Assembly: GCA_905182755.1 (NCBI GenBank)
Contig: CAJJCS010000005.1
Location: forward strand, 62,001-126,000
Length of the DNA: 64,000 bases
Reading direction: 5' to 3'
DNA from: Aequorivita sp. HC6-5
GTDB taxonomy: Bacteria; Bacteroidota; Bacteroidia; Flavobacteriales; Flavobacteriaceae
The position numbers and the translations under genes are program-made. Below, one piece after another: positions 8,773-18,516 of the stretch; the stretch's first letter is position 1, and every line of letters starts with the position of its first letter. The notes under the pieces are model-generated. The model was not told the origin of the DNA, ran no database searches, and was given only the letters and a program-made list of their open reading frames with translations.

Positions 8773-9780
8773 TCAAACATTATACAACCGCTTGAGACTT
8801 TCTATTTGAACGGGACGTCCAATAAGAATTAATAAAGAATCTTTTTCTAAAATCATGGACGGCTCTGGGTTTACGATATATTCTCCAGTTGGAGACTTAT
8901 ATCCTATTACAGAACATCCTGTTTTTTTTCTGATATCTAAATCTTTAATGGCTTGCTTTTGTCCCAAAAGACACATCTTCTCAAAAGGAATTTGCTCAAC
9001 ATTAATGCTGTCTTTCTCTCCAGATACAGACAAGTTATCTAAAAACTCTACTAAATCTGGAACCACCACCAGAGATGCCATATGGTCTCCCCCTATTTTC
9101 TCTGGAAGTATTACATTGTCTGCCCCAGCAAGTTTTAATTTCTTGTAACTAGTCTCTTCCGTGGCGCGGCTTATAATTCTTAGGTTAGGATTCATTTGTC
9201 TAGCCGTTAGTACAATAAACAAATTATCTGCATCACTGGGCAAAGCACAAATTAAGGTGCTAGCACGGTTCACGCCAGCCTCTTTAAGGACCTCATCATC
9301 ACTAGCATTTCCCTCCACAAAAAGGGCTGCTGATCCAAATTTATCGACCACTTCATGGTCTTTCTCAATAATAACAAAAGGCTTTTTGTAGGCTATTAAT
9401 TTTTCAACAGCCTGTTTTCCGTTTCTACCATAGCCGCAAACAATAACGTGATCTTTCATACTATCAATTATTTTATGAATTCTTTTTTCTCTTAGATTAC
9501 CAATATTATTTTTACTTAACATGTATTCTGTAATTACAGAAATGGCATAGGCTAGAATAAAAATACTAGAAAGTATTAAAACAGATGTAAATAACTTATC
9601 TACCTCATCTAGAGGTACTACTTCTCCAAACCCAACTGTAGTAATGGTGATTACTGTCATGTAAAAAGCATCAATCCAAGAGTACTCTGATATAAATTTA
9701 TAGCCAAACACACCAGCTACAAAAACAGCCAACAATAATAAAACAGCAACATATATCTTAGAGTGAAAAATCTTTTTCAT
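8773..9780 (-). CDS. Potassium channel with TrkA-N/TrkA-C (RCK) domains
   Basis: This 335-aa channel subunit has two membrane helices (about residues 9-27 and 65-88) around a pore loop with the selectivity filter TTVGFGE. A cytosolic RCK domain follows: a Rossmann fold starting VIVCGYGRNGKQAVEKL near residue 112 and a TrkA-C domain near 255-335 ending ILIGRPVQIESLKRLYNV. The build resembles MthK and other ligand-gated bacterial K+ channels. Its ATG overlaps the stop of the PspC gene by four bases (ATGA), so the two proteins are translationally coupled. Confidence 0.92.
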   Translation of the reverse strand: MKKIFHSKIYVAVLLLLAVFVAGVFGYKFISEYSWIDAFYMTVITITTVGFGEVVPLDEVDKLFTSVLILSSIFILAYAISVITEYMLSKNNIGNLREKRIHKIIDSMKDHVIVCGYGRNGKQAVEKLIAYKKPFVIIEKDHEVVDKFGSAALFVEGNASDDEVLKEAGVNRASTLICALPSDADNLFIVLTARQMNPNLRIISRATEETSYKKLKLAGADNVILPEKIGGDHMASLVVVPDLVEFLDNLSVSGEKDSINVEQIPFEKMCLLGQKQAIKDLDIRKKTGCSVIGYKSPTGEYIVNPEPSMILEKDSLLILIGRPVQIESLKRLYNV

Positions 9781-10007
9781 AAATCAAATACAGATGTTCT
9801 TTTGGTATATATTAAATCCTTTAAACGCAAACAAAAACCCAATGTAAGGTATATAGCAAACCATACCCCTAAGGTTGCAAAAGACAAATAAATAAAAAAT
9901 AGCCGTACACTTTTGGCCCGCATACCAAGGCGGTCTGCTAGGCGAGAACAAACATAATATCCATGACGCTCAAAGTAATGCCTTGCGCTGTAAAGCCATT
10001 GTAACAT
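9777..10007 (-). CDS. PspC-domain protein
   Basis: This small membrane protein of 76 aa carries a PspC domain (SRLADRLGMRAKSVRLFFIY) followed by a hydrophobic segment (SFATLGVWFAIYLTLGFCL). PspC in E. coli is an inner-membrane sensor of the phage-shock envelope-stress response; no pspA or pspF is visible here. It is the first gene of a two-gene operon with the K+ channel, joined by an ATGA overlap. That layout suggests the pair answers membrane or osmotic stress, which is inference. Confidence 0.85.
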   Translation of the reverse strand: MLQWLYSARHYFERHGYYVCSRLADRLGMRAKSVRLFFIYLSFATLGVWFAIYLTLGFCLRLKDLIYTKRTSVFDL

Positions 10008-10053
10008 CTATGCAAGTTACTTATTTTTTTACTGAAATCTTAGACACATTTCA

Positions 10054-10061
10054 CAAAAATA
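10054..10061 (-). promoter_or_regulatory. -7 box for the PspC-K+ channel operon
   Basis: The minus strand reads TATTTTTG (TAnnTTTG), 46 bases before the PspC ATG. A TTTA that could serve as a -33 box lies 19-20 bases further upstream, so the inverted repeat at 10070-10096 would cover the promoter spacer. Confidence 0.45.
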
Positions 10062-10069
10062 AGAGTATG

Positions 10070-10096
10070 GTAGCATACCCTAAAAGAGGGTGCTAC
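10070..10096. repeat. Inverted repeat GTAGCATACCCT / AGGGTGCTAC
   Basis: The two arms (10070-10081 and 10087-10096) pair with one bulged T around AAAAG. The repeat lies 63 bases upstream of the PspC gene and 11 bases past the end of the cysteine-synthase gene. It can be an operator or a weak terminator; it lacks a clean T-run. TAGGGTA also recurs before the MscS and NatA genes. Confidence 0.6.
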
Positions 10097-10107
10097 TACT
10101 AAAATCT

Positions 10108-11088
10108 CTATTCTACGTAGCCCATCTGTTGCATCCACTGGTCATTGTACATTTTACCAACATACCTACTACCATGATCATGAAACAAAACTACAATCAC
10201 ATCATCCTGGGAAAAATGCTGTTTTAATTGATGCAAGCCTTTCATGGCTGCACCTGCAGAATTACCCAGAAACATTCCTTCGGTTTTTGATAATTTTTGC
10301 GTCCAGATGGCAGCATCTTTATCTGTTACTTTGGTAAAGCCGTCGATAACTTCAAAACGAACATTGAGAGGTAAAATATCTTCTCCAATACCCTCCGTAA
10401 CGTAAGGGTAAATTTCGTTTTCATCAAAAATACCCGTTTCATGGTATTTTTTAAATACACTTCCGTAGGTGTCAATACCCCATATTTTAATAGTAGGGTT
10501 TTTCATTTTCAGGTAACTACCAACACCACTTATAGTGCCGCCAGTTCCAACACCAACTACAAAATGTGTAACCTTACCATCGGTTTGTTTCCAGATTTCT
10601 GGACCCGTACTCATAAAATGGGCCTTACAGTTTGATGGATTATCATATTGATTTACATACCAACTATTTGGAGTTTCTTCCGCCAAACGCTTTGATGTAG
10701 AATAGTAAGATCTGGGATCATCTGGAGCTACATCTGTAGGGCACACAACAACCTCACTCCCAACAGCGCGCAAAATATCCACTTTTTCTTTGCTTTGTTT
10801 GTCACTAATAACACACACCATTTTATACCCTTTTACAATAGCTGCAAGGGCTAAGCCCATACCTGTATTACCAGAGGTACCCTCTATAATGGTAGCTCCC
10901 GGCTTTAGGCGTCCATCTGCCTCTGCATCATCAATCATTTGCAAGGCCATACGGTCTTTCACAGAATTTCCTGGATTAAATGTTTCATACTTAGCCAGTA
11001 CAAGTCCCGGAATATCTTCAGCCAACTTGTTGATCTTTACCAATGGCGTGTTTCCAATAGTACCTAATATATTTTCTGCGTAGTCCAT
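10108..11088 (-). CDS. PLP-dependent cysteine synthase family protein
   Basis: This fold-type II PLP enzyme is related to O-acetylserine sulfhydrylase and cystathionine beta-synthase. From the ATG at 11088 it has 326 aa and begins MDYAENILGTIGNTPLVKIN. The PLP lysine lies in FNPGNSVKDRMAL, the phosphate and substrate loops are EGTSGNTGMGLA and VGVGTGGTISGVG. The C-terminus (VIVVLFHDHGSRYVGKMYND) resembles the catalytic core of cystathionine beta-synthase; no CBS regulatory domain or CBL gene follows. I reject an extra 12 residues upstream (start 11124) as they precede the usual start. The exact substrate cannot be decided. Confidence 0.9.
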   Translation of the reverse strand: MDYAENILGTIGNTPLVKINKLAEDIPGLVLAKYETFNPGNSVKDRMALQMIDDAEADGRLKPGATIIEGTSGNTGMGLALAAIVKGYKMVCVISDKQSKEKVDILRAVGSEVVVCPTDVAPDDPRSYYSTSKRLAEETPNSWYVNQYDNPSNCKAHFMSTGPEIWKQTDGKVTHFVVGVGTGGTISGVGSYLKMKNPTIKIWGIDTYGSVFKKYHETGIFDENEIYPYVTEGIGEDILPLNVRFEVIDGFTKVTDKDAAIWTQKLSKTEGMFLGNSAGAAMKGLHQLKQHFSQDDVIVVLFHDHGSRYVGKMYNDQWMQQMGYVE

Positions 11089-11169
11089 AGTTTGAAATAA
11101 AATGTGTGGTATTTTAGAGTGCAAAGGTACAGCCTTAGTGTGGATTTGAGAAGCTATATTTTAGCTTCC

Positions 11170-12410
11170 TTATTCAAACCTAATTGCCTTGACTGGAGAA
11201 ATTTTCGAAATAATATAACTTGGAATTAATAATATCAAAAAACATAGTATCAAGGTACCGAAGTTGAGCGCCACTATATAGCTCCAATGTAAATATACAG
11301 GCACCTGGCTAACATAGTAAGTGTTTGGATCAAGGGCAAACAAATTAAAGTGCTGCTGCAGTAAAAGAAGCCCTATACCAATTATATTTCCCCAAATCAA
11401 ACCAACCCCAACCAGGTACATGGAGTTGTAAATAAATATTTTACGCACACTCCAGTTATCACTTCCCATCGCCTTGAGGATACCAATCATTTTAGTGCGT
11501 TCTAAAATAAGAACTAAAAGGGCAGTTATCATGTTAAATCCTGCCACAATAATCATCATAACAATAATGAGTACTACATTAAAATCAAATAGCTCCAGCC
11601 ACTCAAAAATAGCGTAAAACCGATTTCGAATGGTTTGGGTATCCAACATACTCCCTATAGCATCATATACCTCATTGTTGGTTTGCTCAATAAGATCAAA
11701 ATCTTTTACAAAAAGTTCAAAAGCGCCAATTTGGTCTGGCTCCCATTTATTGAGACGTTGTATGTGCCGTATATCTCCAATTATAAACTGGGCATCAAAT
11801 TGCTGGAAACCACTATTGTATAGCCCAGATATTGTAAAGGCTCTAGTGCGTGGTGGCGTACTACTGTTTTTATTAAAAAAATACGCAAGGGCTTTATCTC
11901 CAACTTTTAGGCCAAGTCTATTGGCTAGGTATTCTGAGATAAGCACCTGATTACTCATCTGGGGTGCCGTGTAAGTAGGCAACACTCCCTGAGTTAAGAA
12001 ATCTTCAAAATAAGACCAGTTATAATCTGGGCCAACACCTTTTACAATGACACCCTCAAAATCTGTTTCAGTTCTTATAACAGCGCACCTTTTGAGGCGG
12101 TTATTTGAATATGACTGACATTATCTGAAATAGTAACATTAGGATAGAAATCCTGTTGCATTGAAATAGGAACCTGAGAATCATCAGAATTGTTGGTGTC
12201 AAAATTGGTGATGATTAAATCTCCGTTAAAAGCAGACACCTTTTCTTTGATCTTTTTTTGAAGCCCCACACTAGTTGCTACAGAAATCAACATGGTTATC
12301 ATACCCAAAGAAATTGCTAGAATAGCAATTTTTATTATTGGCGCTGAAATACTACTTTTATAGTCTTTATGAGCTGCAATTCGGCGGGCGATAAAATATT
12401 CGAAATTCAT
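11170..12410 (-). pseudogene. LolE/LolC-type ABC transporter permease, frameshifted
   Basis: This FtsX-like permease belongs to the lipoprotein-releasing family, which extracts lipoproteins from the inner membrane. The N-terminal part (12410 down to about 12083) begins MNFEYFIARRIAAHKDYKSS and contains the first membrane helix. The rest (to 11170) has the periplasmic domain and three helices (VVLIIVMMIIVAGFNMITAL, LVGVGLIWGNIIGIG, LNFGTLILCFLILLIPSYII), ending SPVKAIRFE. The two parts join through a frame change at 12081-12088, where GGTGCGCT should encode the KGA-VIRTETDF run with one base lost or two gained. The cell probably has an intact gene, as this family is usually essential. Its ATG is eight bases from a divergent gene. 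Confidence 0.85.
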
Positions 12411-12418
12411 TAGATTTT

Positions 12419-13741
12419 ATGAGAGTATCTTTTTTCAAAAATATAGTATTTATACCGATTTTAGGATTGATTTCTTGTGGAAGTACCAGCGAGCAAAAAA
12501 ATGATGGTTTTGCAAATAGCCTTATTTTAAATGACACCTTAAATATCAGTGTCATAAATAAAGTAAAGAGAGATACACTTTTAGTGGGCCGAAATATTTC
12601 TGAGAAAAGTAGCACACATATTTTTACGGGTGCAAACCAATGGCAAGCCTACATGAAACTTCTTAAAGGCAAAAACATTGGTATTGTTGCCAACCAAACC
12701 TCTGTGGTTAATGACACCTTAGTCTCTCAAAATTCTTTGCAGGTGGTAGATTTTCATTTGGTAGATTTTATTTATGAGTTTGACAATACAATAAGCAAAG
12801 TATTTGCTCCAGAACATGGTTTTAGGGGTACAGCAGATGCGGGAGAGGTTATTAAAGACGGAGTGGATTCTAAAACAGGAATCCCTATTATATCATTGTA
12901 TGGGAAAAACAAAAAACCATCTAAAGAGCAATTAAAAGACATTGATATTATGATCTTTGACATCCAAGATGTTGGAGCTCGTTTTTATACCTACATCTCT
13001 ACGCTTCACTATGTCATGGAAGCCTGCGCAGAAAACAATATTCAGCTTGTGGTTCTTGACAGACCAAATCCAAATGGCCACTACATAGACGGTCCTATTT
13101 TAGAGCCACAGCACACAAGTTTTGTTGGGATGCATCCTGTACCGGTTGTTCATGGCATGACCATTGGGGAATATGCTCAAATGATAAATGGCCAAGGCTG
13201 GTTAAAAAACAAAGTAACGTGTGACCTAAGGGTTATAAAAATGAAAAATTACACACATCAAACCGCGTATTCTCTTGCCATAAAACCCTCACCAAACTTG
13301 CCTAATGATGTTGCTATTAACTTGTACCCGAGTCTTTGTTTTTTTGAAGGAACTCCTATAAGCGCAGGCAGAGGCACCAATAAGCAATTTCAACTATTTG
13401 GAGCCCCTACACTGCCCCAAGAAGATATACACCTATGGTTTTACACCCCAAGCGAATCAGGGGGCCACATACCCTAAATTTAAAGCACAAGAATGCTTTG
13501 GCCTTGATTTAAGTACACAAAAAAACTTAATGAAATAAACCTCAACTGGCTTATAGACACCTACAACGTTTCACAAAACAAAGAAGAATTCTTTAATCCC
13601 TTTTTTAGTAAACTATCTGGAACATCCCTTTTGCAAGAACAAATACAACAAGGACTAAACCAGCAACAAATTAAAGCTACTTGGCAACAAGGCTTAAAGA
13701 ACTACAATGCAATGAGACAAAACTATTTATTGTATAACTAA
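12419..13741 (+). pseudogene. DUF1343 lipoprotein, two frameshifts
   Basis: This is an exported lipoprotein: MRVSFFKNIVFIPILGLISC ends in a lipobox Cys. The DUF1343 domain starts near residue 80 with LLKGKNIGIVANQTSV and includes VFAPEHGFRG, DIQDVGARFYTYISTLHYVM, VLDRPNPNG and SAGRGTNKQFQLFG. Related NamZ proteins are exo-N-acetylmuramidases, so a peptidoglycan-recycling role is possible. The frame stops at 13477. Removing one C near 13432 restores YGFTPQANQGATYPKF, and adding one A to the seven-A run at 13519-13525 restores KLNEINLNWLIDTYN, continuing to TAA at 13741. Both edits recover family sequence, so I extend the gene to 13741. Confidence 0.85.
12436..12443 (-). promoter_or_regulatory. 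-7 box for the LolE-like gene inside DUF1343
   Basis: The minus strand reads TATTTTTG, 26 bases upstream of the LolE-like ATG at 12410. It lies within codons 6-9 of the divergent DUF1343 gene, because only eight bases separate the two starts. No good -33 box is seen. Confidence 0.35.
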
Positions 13742-13745
13742 CAAC

Positions 13746-14288
13746 TTAGTCTCTACCGTTAAACTTATACTTTTTACCCTTAGGGTTTACACCAACATCT
13801 ATAGCTTTTTGCATCGCCTCTACAATATTAAAAGCTGCAGGACAAATGGCGGTATTTACAAGTGTAATCTCACTTATTTTATGAAAGTTTCTGCGATTGG
13901 TATGAGGGTATTCTTGGCATGCTTTTGGTCTTACATCATAGATGCTGCAGCTGTTGTCTTGCTCGTCTAAAAAACTACAAGGAGCGGTTTTAAGGACATG
14001 AAAATTATCTTCGTCTACCTCTAAATAGGTTTCTATAAAGCGCTGCTGTTTCATCCTAAAATGCTTAGAAATTCTATGGATATCTTTTTCTGTGAAGATA
14101 GGGCTGGTGGTTTTACAACAATTGGCGCAGGTAAGACAGTCTGTTTTTTTAAACTCTGCATCATGCAACTCAGACATTATATTGTCTAGGTGTTTTGGTG
14201 TTTTCTTCTTTATTTTGGCGAAGAATTTTTTATGCTCGTTGTACTTGTCTTTGGCTTTTTTAGGGAGCTCTTTTAAGATTTGTTCCAT
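13746..14288 (-). CDS. YkgJ family cysteine cluster protein
   Basis: This cytosolic protein of 180 aa probably binds a zinc ion or an Fe-S cluster. The cysteine motif CLTCANCCKTTSP (near residue 56) is followed by CSFLDEQDNSCSIYDVRPKA and CQEYPHT, the typical spacing of the CxxCxxCC family. The N-terminus is rich in Lys (KKAKDKYNEHKKFFAKIKKK). The reaction is unknown. It converges on DUF1343, with four bases between the two stop codons. Confidence 0.9.
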   Translation of the reverse strand: MEQILKELPKKAKDKYNEHKKFFAKIKKKTPKHLDNIMSELHDAEFKKTDCLTCANCCKTTSPIFTEKDIHRISKHFRMKQQRFIETYLEVDEDNFHVLKTAPCSFLDEQDNSCSIYDVRPKACQEYPHTNRRNFHKISEITLVNTAICPAAFNIVEAMQKAIDVGVNPKGKKYKFNGRD

Positions 14289-14375
14289 AACAGCAAAAGT
14301 ACGTAATAAAGGATGTTTGACTTAAATATTTAATGGTTAAAAAATAAAATCGTTTTAAAAATCTAATTAAAAACT

Positions 14376-14383
14376 TAAGTTTG
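14376..14383 (+). promoter_or_regulatory. -7 box before the metalloprotease lipoprotein
   Basis: TAAGTTTG matches TAnnTTTG and lies 19 bases before the ATG at 14403. No TTG at -33 is visible, so this is a moderate call. Confidence 0.35.
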
Positions 14384-14402
14384 CAGAACACAAATTTGAT
14401 AT

Positions 14403-15200
14403 ATGGTCTGCTTGATTAAAAAATTCGCTTTTATTATTTTATTGACTTTAATTACATTTTCATGTAAAGAAGATCAAGACAATCAAATACCACAGGGCAG
14501 GGCAGAAAACCGCAAAGCCCTTGGGAGCTCTGCAGAAGATTTATTGAGTGATGACAGCTACAGGAGCATGACTGTTGAGATGGTATACTCTCCAGCATAC
14601 AGACCTACCCAACAAACCCTGGACGCTATTCATGACCTTTATTAACGCTAGGGTAAACAAGCCCGATGGTGTTCGTTTTATTGAAACTGTTATTTCAGAC
14701 CAAAATGGCCCTTTTTCTATTTCACAAATTAGAAATATAGAAAACGAGCAAAGAACAGTTTACACCCAGGCAGATGATATAGCAGTGTATGTTTACTTTG
14801 CAAGCGGGAACGCAAACTCAGACACAAGCACTACGGTAACCCTGGGTCTGCCTATCAAAACACGTCTATAGTTATATATGAAAAAACCTTGCAAGAGGTA
14901 ACCAATAACGTGCTGGATGATTTAACACGTTTGGAGGCTACTACATTACATCATGAGTTTGGACATATTTTTGGACTAGTTAACATTCAAAATGATGATA
15001 TTCATCCCGGTGATAAACATGAAGATCCAGACCACCTAAAACATTGTATTATTGAAGACTGTTTGATGTATTTTGAAGCCCAAAGTATCACAAAAAACAA
15101 GATAAAAGCGCATATACAACGCCTTAAGGCTTTACAAAACATACCGAGTTTTGATCCAGATTTCTGTATCCAAGATTTGCAGGCAAAAGGAGGGAATTAA
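14403..15200 (+). pseudogene. Zinc metalloprotease lipoprotein, two frameshifts
   Basis: This exported lipoprotein has a lipobox ending LITFSC (residue about 21) and a catalytic HEFGHIFGL sequence (HExxH with downstream Gly, near 14953-14980), typical of metzincin-like or membrane metalloproteases of Flavobacteriaceae. Three reading frames must be joined. Near 14626-14635 one extra base breaks LDAI from TFINARVNKPDGVRF. Near 14844-14846 one G is missing, after which SAYQNTSIVIYEKTLQEV is restored. The corrected protein is about 265 aa. The substrate is unknown. It converges with the amidohydrolase, four bases from its stop. Confidence 0.75.
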
Positions 15201-15204
15201 TAAT

Positions 15205-16854
15205 TTATGGTGCTTTAGTTTGGCTTTTTAAATCATACACCTTAACACCATCTATAAAGGTTGCCAAGGTTTTTACCCCTGGGATACTATCTTGAGGAAT
15301 TTTCATGATATCTTTTTCTAGGACTGTAAAATCAGCAAACTTACCAACCTCTATACTCCCTTTTATAGTATCTTCAAAATTTGCATATGCAGCCCAAATA
15401 GTCATTCCTTTGAGAGCCTGCTCTCTAGTTAAGGCTTCTTTTATTCTAAAACCGTTATCTGGGTATTGATTTAAGTCTTTTCGGGCAACCGCTGCATAGA
15501 AGGTATGCATAGGATTTACACCCTCTACTGGAAAATCTGTACCTAAGGCCACCATCCCTGCATTTTTTAGTAGCGTACTATAACTGTAAGCGCCTTTAAT
15601 TCTGTCTGGCCCTAGTCTTTCTTGTGCCCAGTACATATCACTGGTAGCATGAGTAGGCTGTATGGAGGGTATAATGTTTTTAGAAAAATTCGAAAAATCT
15701 GTTGGGGTAACAACCTGCGCATGTTCAATTCTCCAACGAGCATCTTTAGTGCCAGCTAAGGCTTTTTTATAGGCTCTGATAACCGCAATATTGGCAGAGT
15801 CTCCAATGGCATGCGTATTCATCTGGTAGCCTGCCTTTAAGATTCTAGAAGCCACACGCTCTAAAGAGGCAGGGTCTGTAATCATAGCACCGTAATGATT
15901 ATGGCTATCACTGTAGGGTTTGCGCAGGGCTGCTCCTCTACTTCCAAGAGCACCATCTGCATATACTTTTACAGATCTAACATGAAGTTTACCTGTATTT
16001 ATAATTCCTTTTGGTAAAAAATAATCTAAATCTCTAGGGGTATTACTTACCATAGCATATACCCTTATTGACAATTCATTCGCTTTGTGTAATTGCTCAA
16101 TAGCTTCTATAACCTCTATAGACAAGCCAGCATCGTCAATGGTAGTAAGCCCGTAAGACAAACACACCTCTTGCGCTTGTTTTAAGTTGTTTTTAATAGT
16201 AGCTGGGGTTGGTTTTGGAAGGGTTTGATACACTAAATCCATCGGGGTATCTATAAGCAAGCCTGTTAAAATTCCGTCTTTTACAACCACCTGGCCACCT
16301 GCCACTTTAGTTGCCGGTGTGATACCAGCCAAGGCAAGCGCTTTAGAATTGGCTAGCATGGCATGCCCATCTACTCTAGTGAGCGCTACTGGTATCTCTG
16401 GGAATAATTCATCCAGCATTTTATTGTCTGGAAACACTTGCTGCGCCCAATCATTTTGATCCCACCCGCGTCCTACTATAAAATCCAGCTGCTTTTCTTT
16501 TTGAAACGCCACTGTTTTTTCTAGCACTTGTTTAAAACTAGTGGTGCCAACCAAATCAAGAAGTTGCATAGAAACACCCAAATTGTATAGATGCCCATGT
16601 GCATCTATAAGACCAGGAACAATTGTTTTCCCTGCGGCATCATAAGTGTTGGTAGCAGTATACTTTAATGCTAAAGCTGTGTCTTTACCTATCTCTAAGA
16701 TAAGGCCGTCTTTTACTACAAAGGAGGCTGCGGTGTCAAAGTTTTCGTTAACCGTATAAATGTTGGCATTGGTAATTAACAAATCTGCGGGTAACTTTAT
16801 GTCAACGCAGTTTGTAAAAAATAAAACAATGACAATAGAGCTGAAATATTTCAT
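15205..16854 (-). CDS. Exported amidohydrolase (YtcJ-like)
   Basis: This metal-dependent hydrolase of 549 aa belongs to the amidohydrolase-3 family. I choose the ATG at 16854 because it gives a lipoprotein signal peptide (MKYFSSIVIVLFFTNC) with a lipobox Cys. The metal site is visible: VPGLIDAHGHLYNLG gives the HxH pair, TRVDGHAM and RIEHAQVVTP give later His, and ALGTDFPVEGVNP gives the Asp. The substrate (an N-acyl or amide compound) cannot be inferred. It is monocistronic and ends a few bases from the metalloprotease gene. Confidence 0.9.
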   Translation of the reverse strand: MKYFSSIVIVLFFTNCVDIKLPADLLITNANIYTVNENFDTAASFVVKDGLILEIGKDTALALKYTATNTYDAAGKTIVPGLIDAHGHLYNLGVSMQLLDLVGTTSFKQVLEKTVAFQKEKQLDFIVGRGWDQNDWAQQVFPDNKMLDELFPEIPVALTRVDGHAMLANSKALALAGITPATKVAGGQVVVKDGILTGLLIDTPMDLVYQTLPKPTPATIKNNLKQAQEVCLSYGLTTIDDAGLSIEVIEAIEQLHKANELSIRVYAMVSNTPRDLDYFLPKGIINTGKLHVRSVKVYADGALGSRGAALRKPYSDSHNHYGAMITDPASLERVASRILKAGYQMNTHAIGDSANIAVIRAYKKALAGTKDARWRIEHAQVVTPTDFSNFSKNIIPSIQPTHATSDMYWAQERLGPDRIKGAYSYSTLLKNAGMVALGTDFPVEGVNPMHTFYAAVARKDLNQYPDNGFRIKEALTREQALKGMTIWAAYANFEDTIKGSIEVGKFADFTVLEKDIMKIPQDSIPGVKTLATFIDGVKVYDLKSQTKAP

Positions 16855-16920
16855 AGACAAATAAATTTCATTAAAAGTAAAGAATGTTTTGAGCAATCGC
16901 TAGATTAAGTTGCAAACAAA

Positions 16921-16958
16921 AAAACCAAAACTTTATAGGGATAAAGTTTTGGTTTTTT
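16921..16958 (-). terminator. Terminator of the choice-of-anchor B gene
   Basis: A perfect 16-bp stem (AAAACCAAAACTTTAT with its complement) closes an AGGG loop. It lies 18 bases past the stop at 16976. The A and T ends make it work in both directions. Confidence 0.85.
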
Positions 16959-16975
16959 AAAAGTAACTAAGTAGG

Positions 16976-18403
16976 TTACTGAATTATTAGTTTTTTGGTT
17001 AGTGTATCATTTAGGGTCACAAAATACACTCCACGAGAAAACGACGACACATCTAAAGTCATTAAAGCGCTTGTTTGCTCTGTTTGAAAAAGCTTCTTTC
17101 CGGCAATATCAAAAATTGACACTTTAAACACATCTTGATTTGGAACCTCGATGGTTAAAGTTTCACTAGCGGGATTTGGATACATAGAAACTTCAATAGT
17201 ATTTATATCTGAACTTGCAAGATTACTATCTCTAATAAGCAACATACCAGGGACAAAATTTTCGTCAGAATATCTTAGGGTGGTTACCAAAAGGGTACCG
17301 CTCTCAAAATAAGGGTATACATTCCAGGCGCCATTATATCCTGCATTATTACCATTGGGATACACATCAAAAAATCCTGTTTCTTGAAAATCTTGATTGT
17401 CTATACCGCTTATATCAATCATTCTAACTCCAGCTGTATAGTTTGCTAAGTAATAAATACCATCCTTCACATATCCATTATGATCTGTGGCAGCTGTTGG
17501 GCCTTCATACTCAAAATGTAATTCTGGGTTATCTAAATCTTGAAAATCAAAGACAATACTTCTTGTATTAAAACCAAGATTAATTTCATCAATTTCATCG
17601 CCTAAAATAAAATAACGATGGTCCTCGGTAAACCAACCTTGATGGGTATATACTGTGTTTGAATAGGTAACAGTTGCAATAGACTGAGGATTAGATTTAT
17701 CTGTAATATCAACAATAGAAATAAATGAAGTATTACTACCAATATAAATTTCTCTGGAGGTATAATCTGAGTCTGGACCGTTATAAGTTACTACCTGGCC
17801 ATCATGAGAGTAAGAATCTGTAGCAAATCCACCAGCAGCCGTAGGATTTAATGGGTTTGAGATATCCACAAAATGGGGCCCTCCGTTATATGTTGAGGTA
17901 CCTACACCGTAGGCGTATCCAGAATCCTCATTAATCACAACATTATGGGCACTTCCAAAACCACTGTAATGGGCATCTTCTGTAAAACTTACAGGTGGGT
18001 TAGAAATATCTCGCAACCTAGTTAAATCAAAAACTTGCATTCCATGTCCAGAAGCCTCACTTACTATAAAGGCGTAATTACCATAGGTTTTTATATCTCT
18101 CCAAAGACTTGGATCTGTATGTGTATCTAATTTTCCCAGATATACAGGGTTTACTGGATCGTCAATATTTACAAATGCAGTACCATTATACAAACCAATT
18201 AAGGCATATTCAGAACCCGTATCTGGATCTGTCCAACCCCATGAGTCATTGGCATTGGTAGCATCAAATTCTGAAACTGTCATTTCAGAAAGAAGATCAT
18301 ACCCATTACATGGATAAACTCCTGCCATTCCATTCTCGCAAGGAGTTTGACCATATGTGATGGTTACAAAACACAATAAAAGTAGGGACGTAAATTTTTT
18401 CAT
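16976..18403 (-). CDS. Choice-of-anchor B family secreted protein, T9SS sorted
   Basis: This is a surface or secreted protein of 475 aa. The signal peptide is MKKFTSLLLLCFVTITYGQ. The main part (about 20-395) is a beta-propeller-like family with LVIVD-type repeats (AFVNIDDPVNPVYLGKLDTH, PHFVDISNPLNPTAAGGFA, MIDISGIDNQ). Residues about 405-475 are a type A T9SS sorting domain (MYPNPASETLTIEVP, ISIFDIAGKKLF-like, GVYFVTLNDTLTKKLIIQ). It is monocistronic with a strong terminator. Function is unknown; in other phyla this family carries different anchors, hence the name. Confidence 0.9.
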   Translation of the reverse strand: MKKFTSLLLLCFVTITYGQTPCENGMAGVYPCNGYDLLSEMTVSEFDATNANDSWGWTDPDTGSEYALIGLYNGTAFVNIDDPVNPVYLGKLDTHTDPSLWRDIKTYGNYAFIVSEASGHGMQVFDLTRLRDISNPPVSFTEDAHYSGFGSAHNVVINEDSGYAYGVGTSTYNGGPHFVDISNPLNPTAAGGFATDSYSHDGQVVTYNGPDSDYTSREIYIGSNTSFISIVDITDKSNPQSIATVTYSNTVYTHQGWFTEDHRYFILGDEIDEINLGFNTRSIVFDFQDLDNPELHFEYEGPTAATDHNGYVKDGIYYLANYTAGVRMIDISGIDNQDFQETGFFDVYPNGNNAGYNGAWNVYPYFESGTLLVTTLRYSDENFVPGMLLIRDSNLASSDINTIEVSMYPNPASETLTIEVPNQDVFKVSIFDIAGKKLFQTEQTSALMTLDVSSFSRGVYFVTLNDTLTKKLIIQ

Positions 18404-18516
18404 GCTATTATTTTTTTTAGCAATATGACTCTATTTTCAATAAAATCCTAGATTTTATACTCACATTAATATCATAAACCAAAGATTTGGCAATCACTCA
18501 AGAAGAACTAAAAAAA

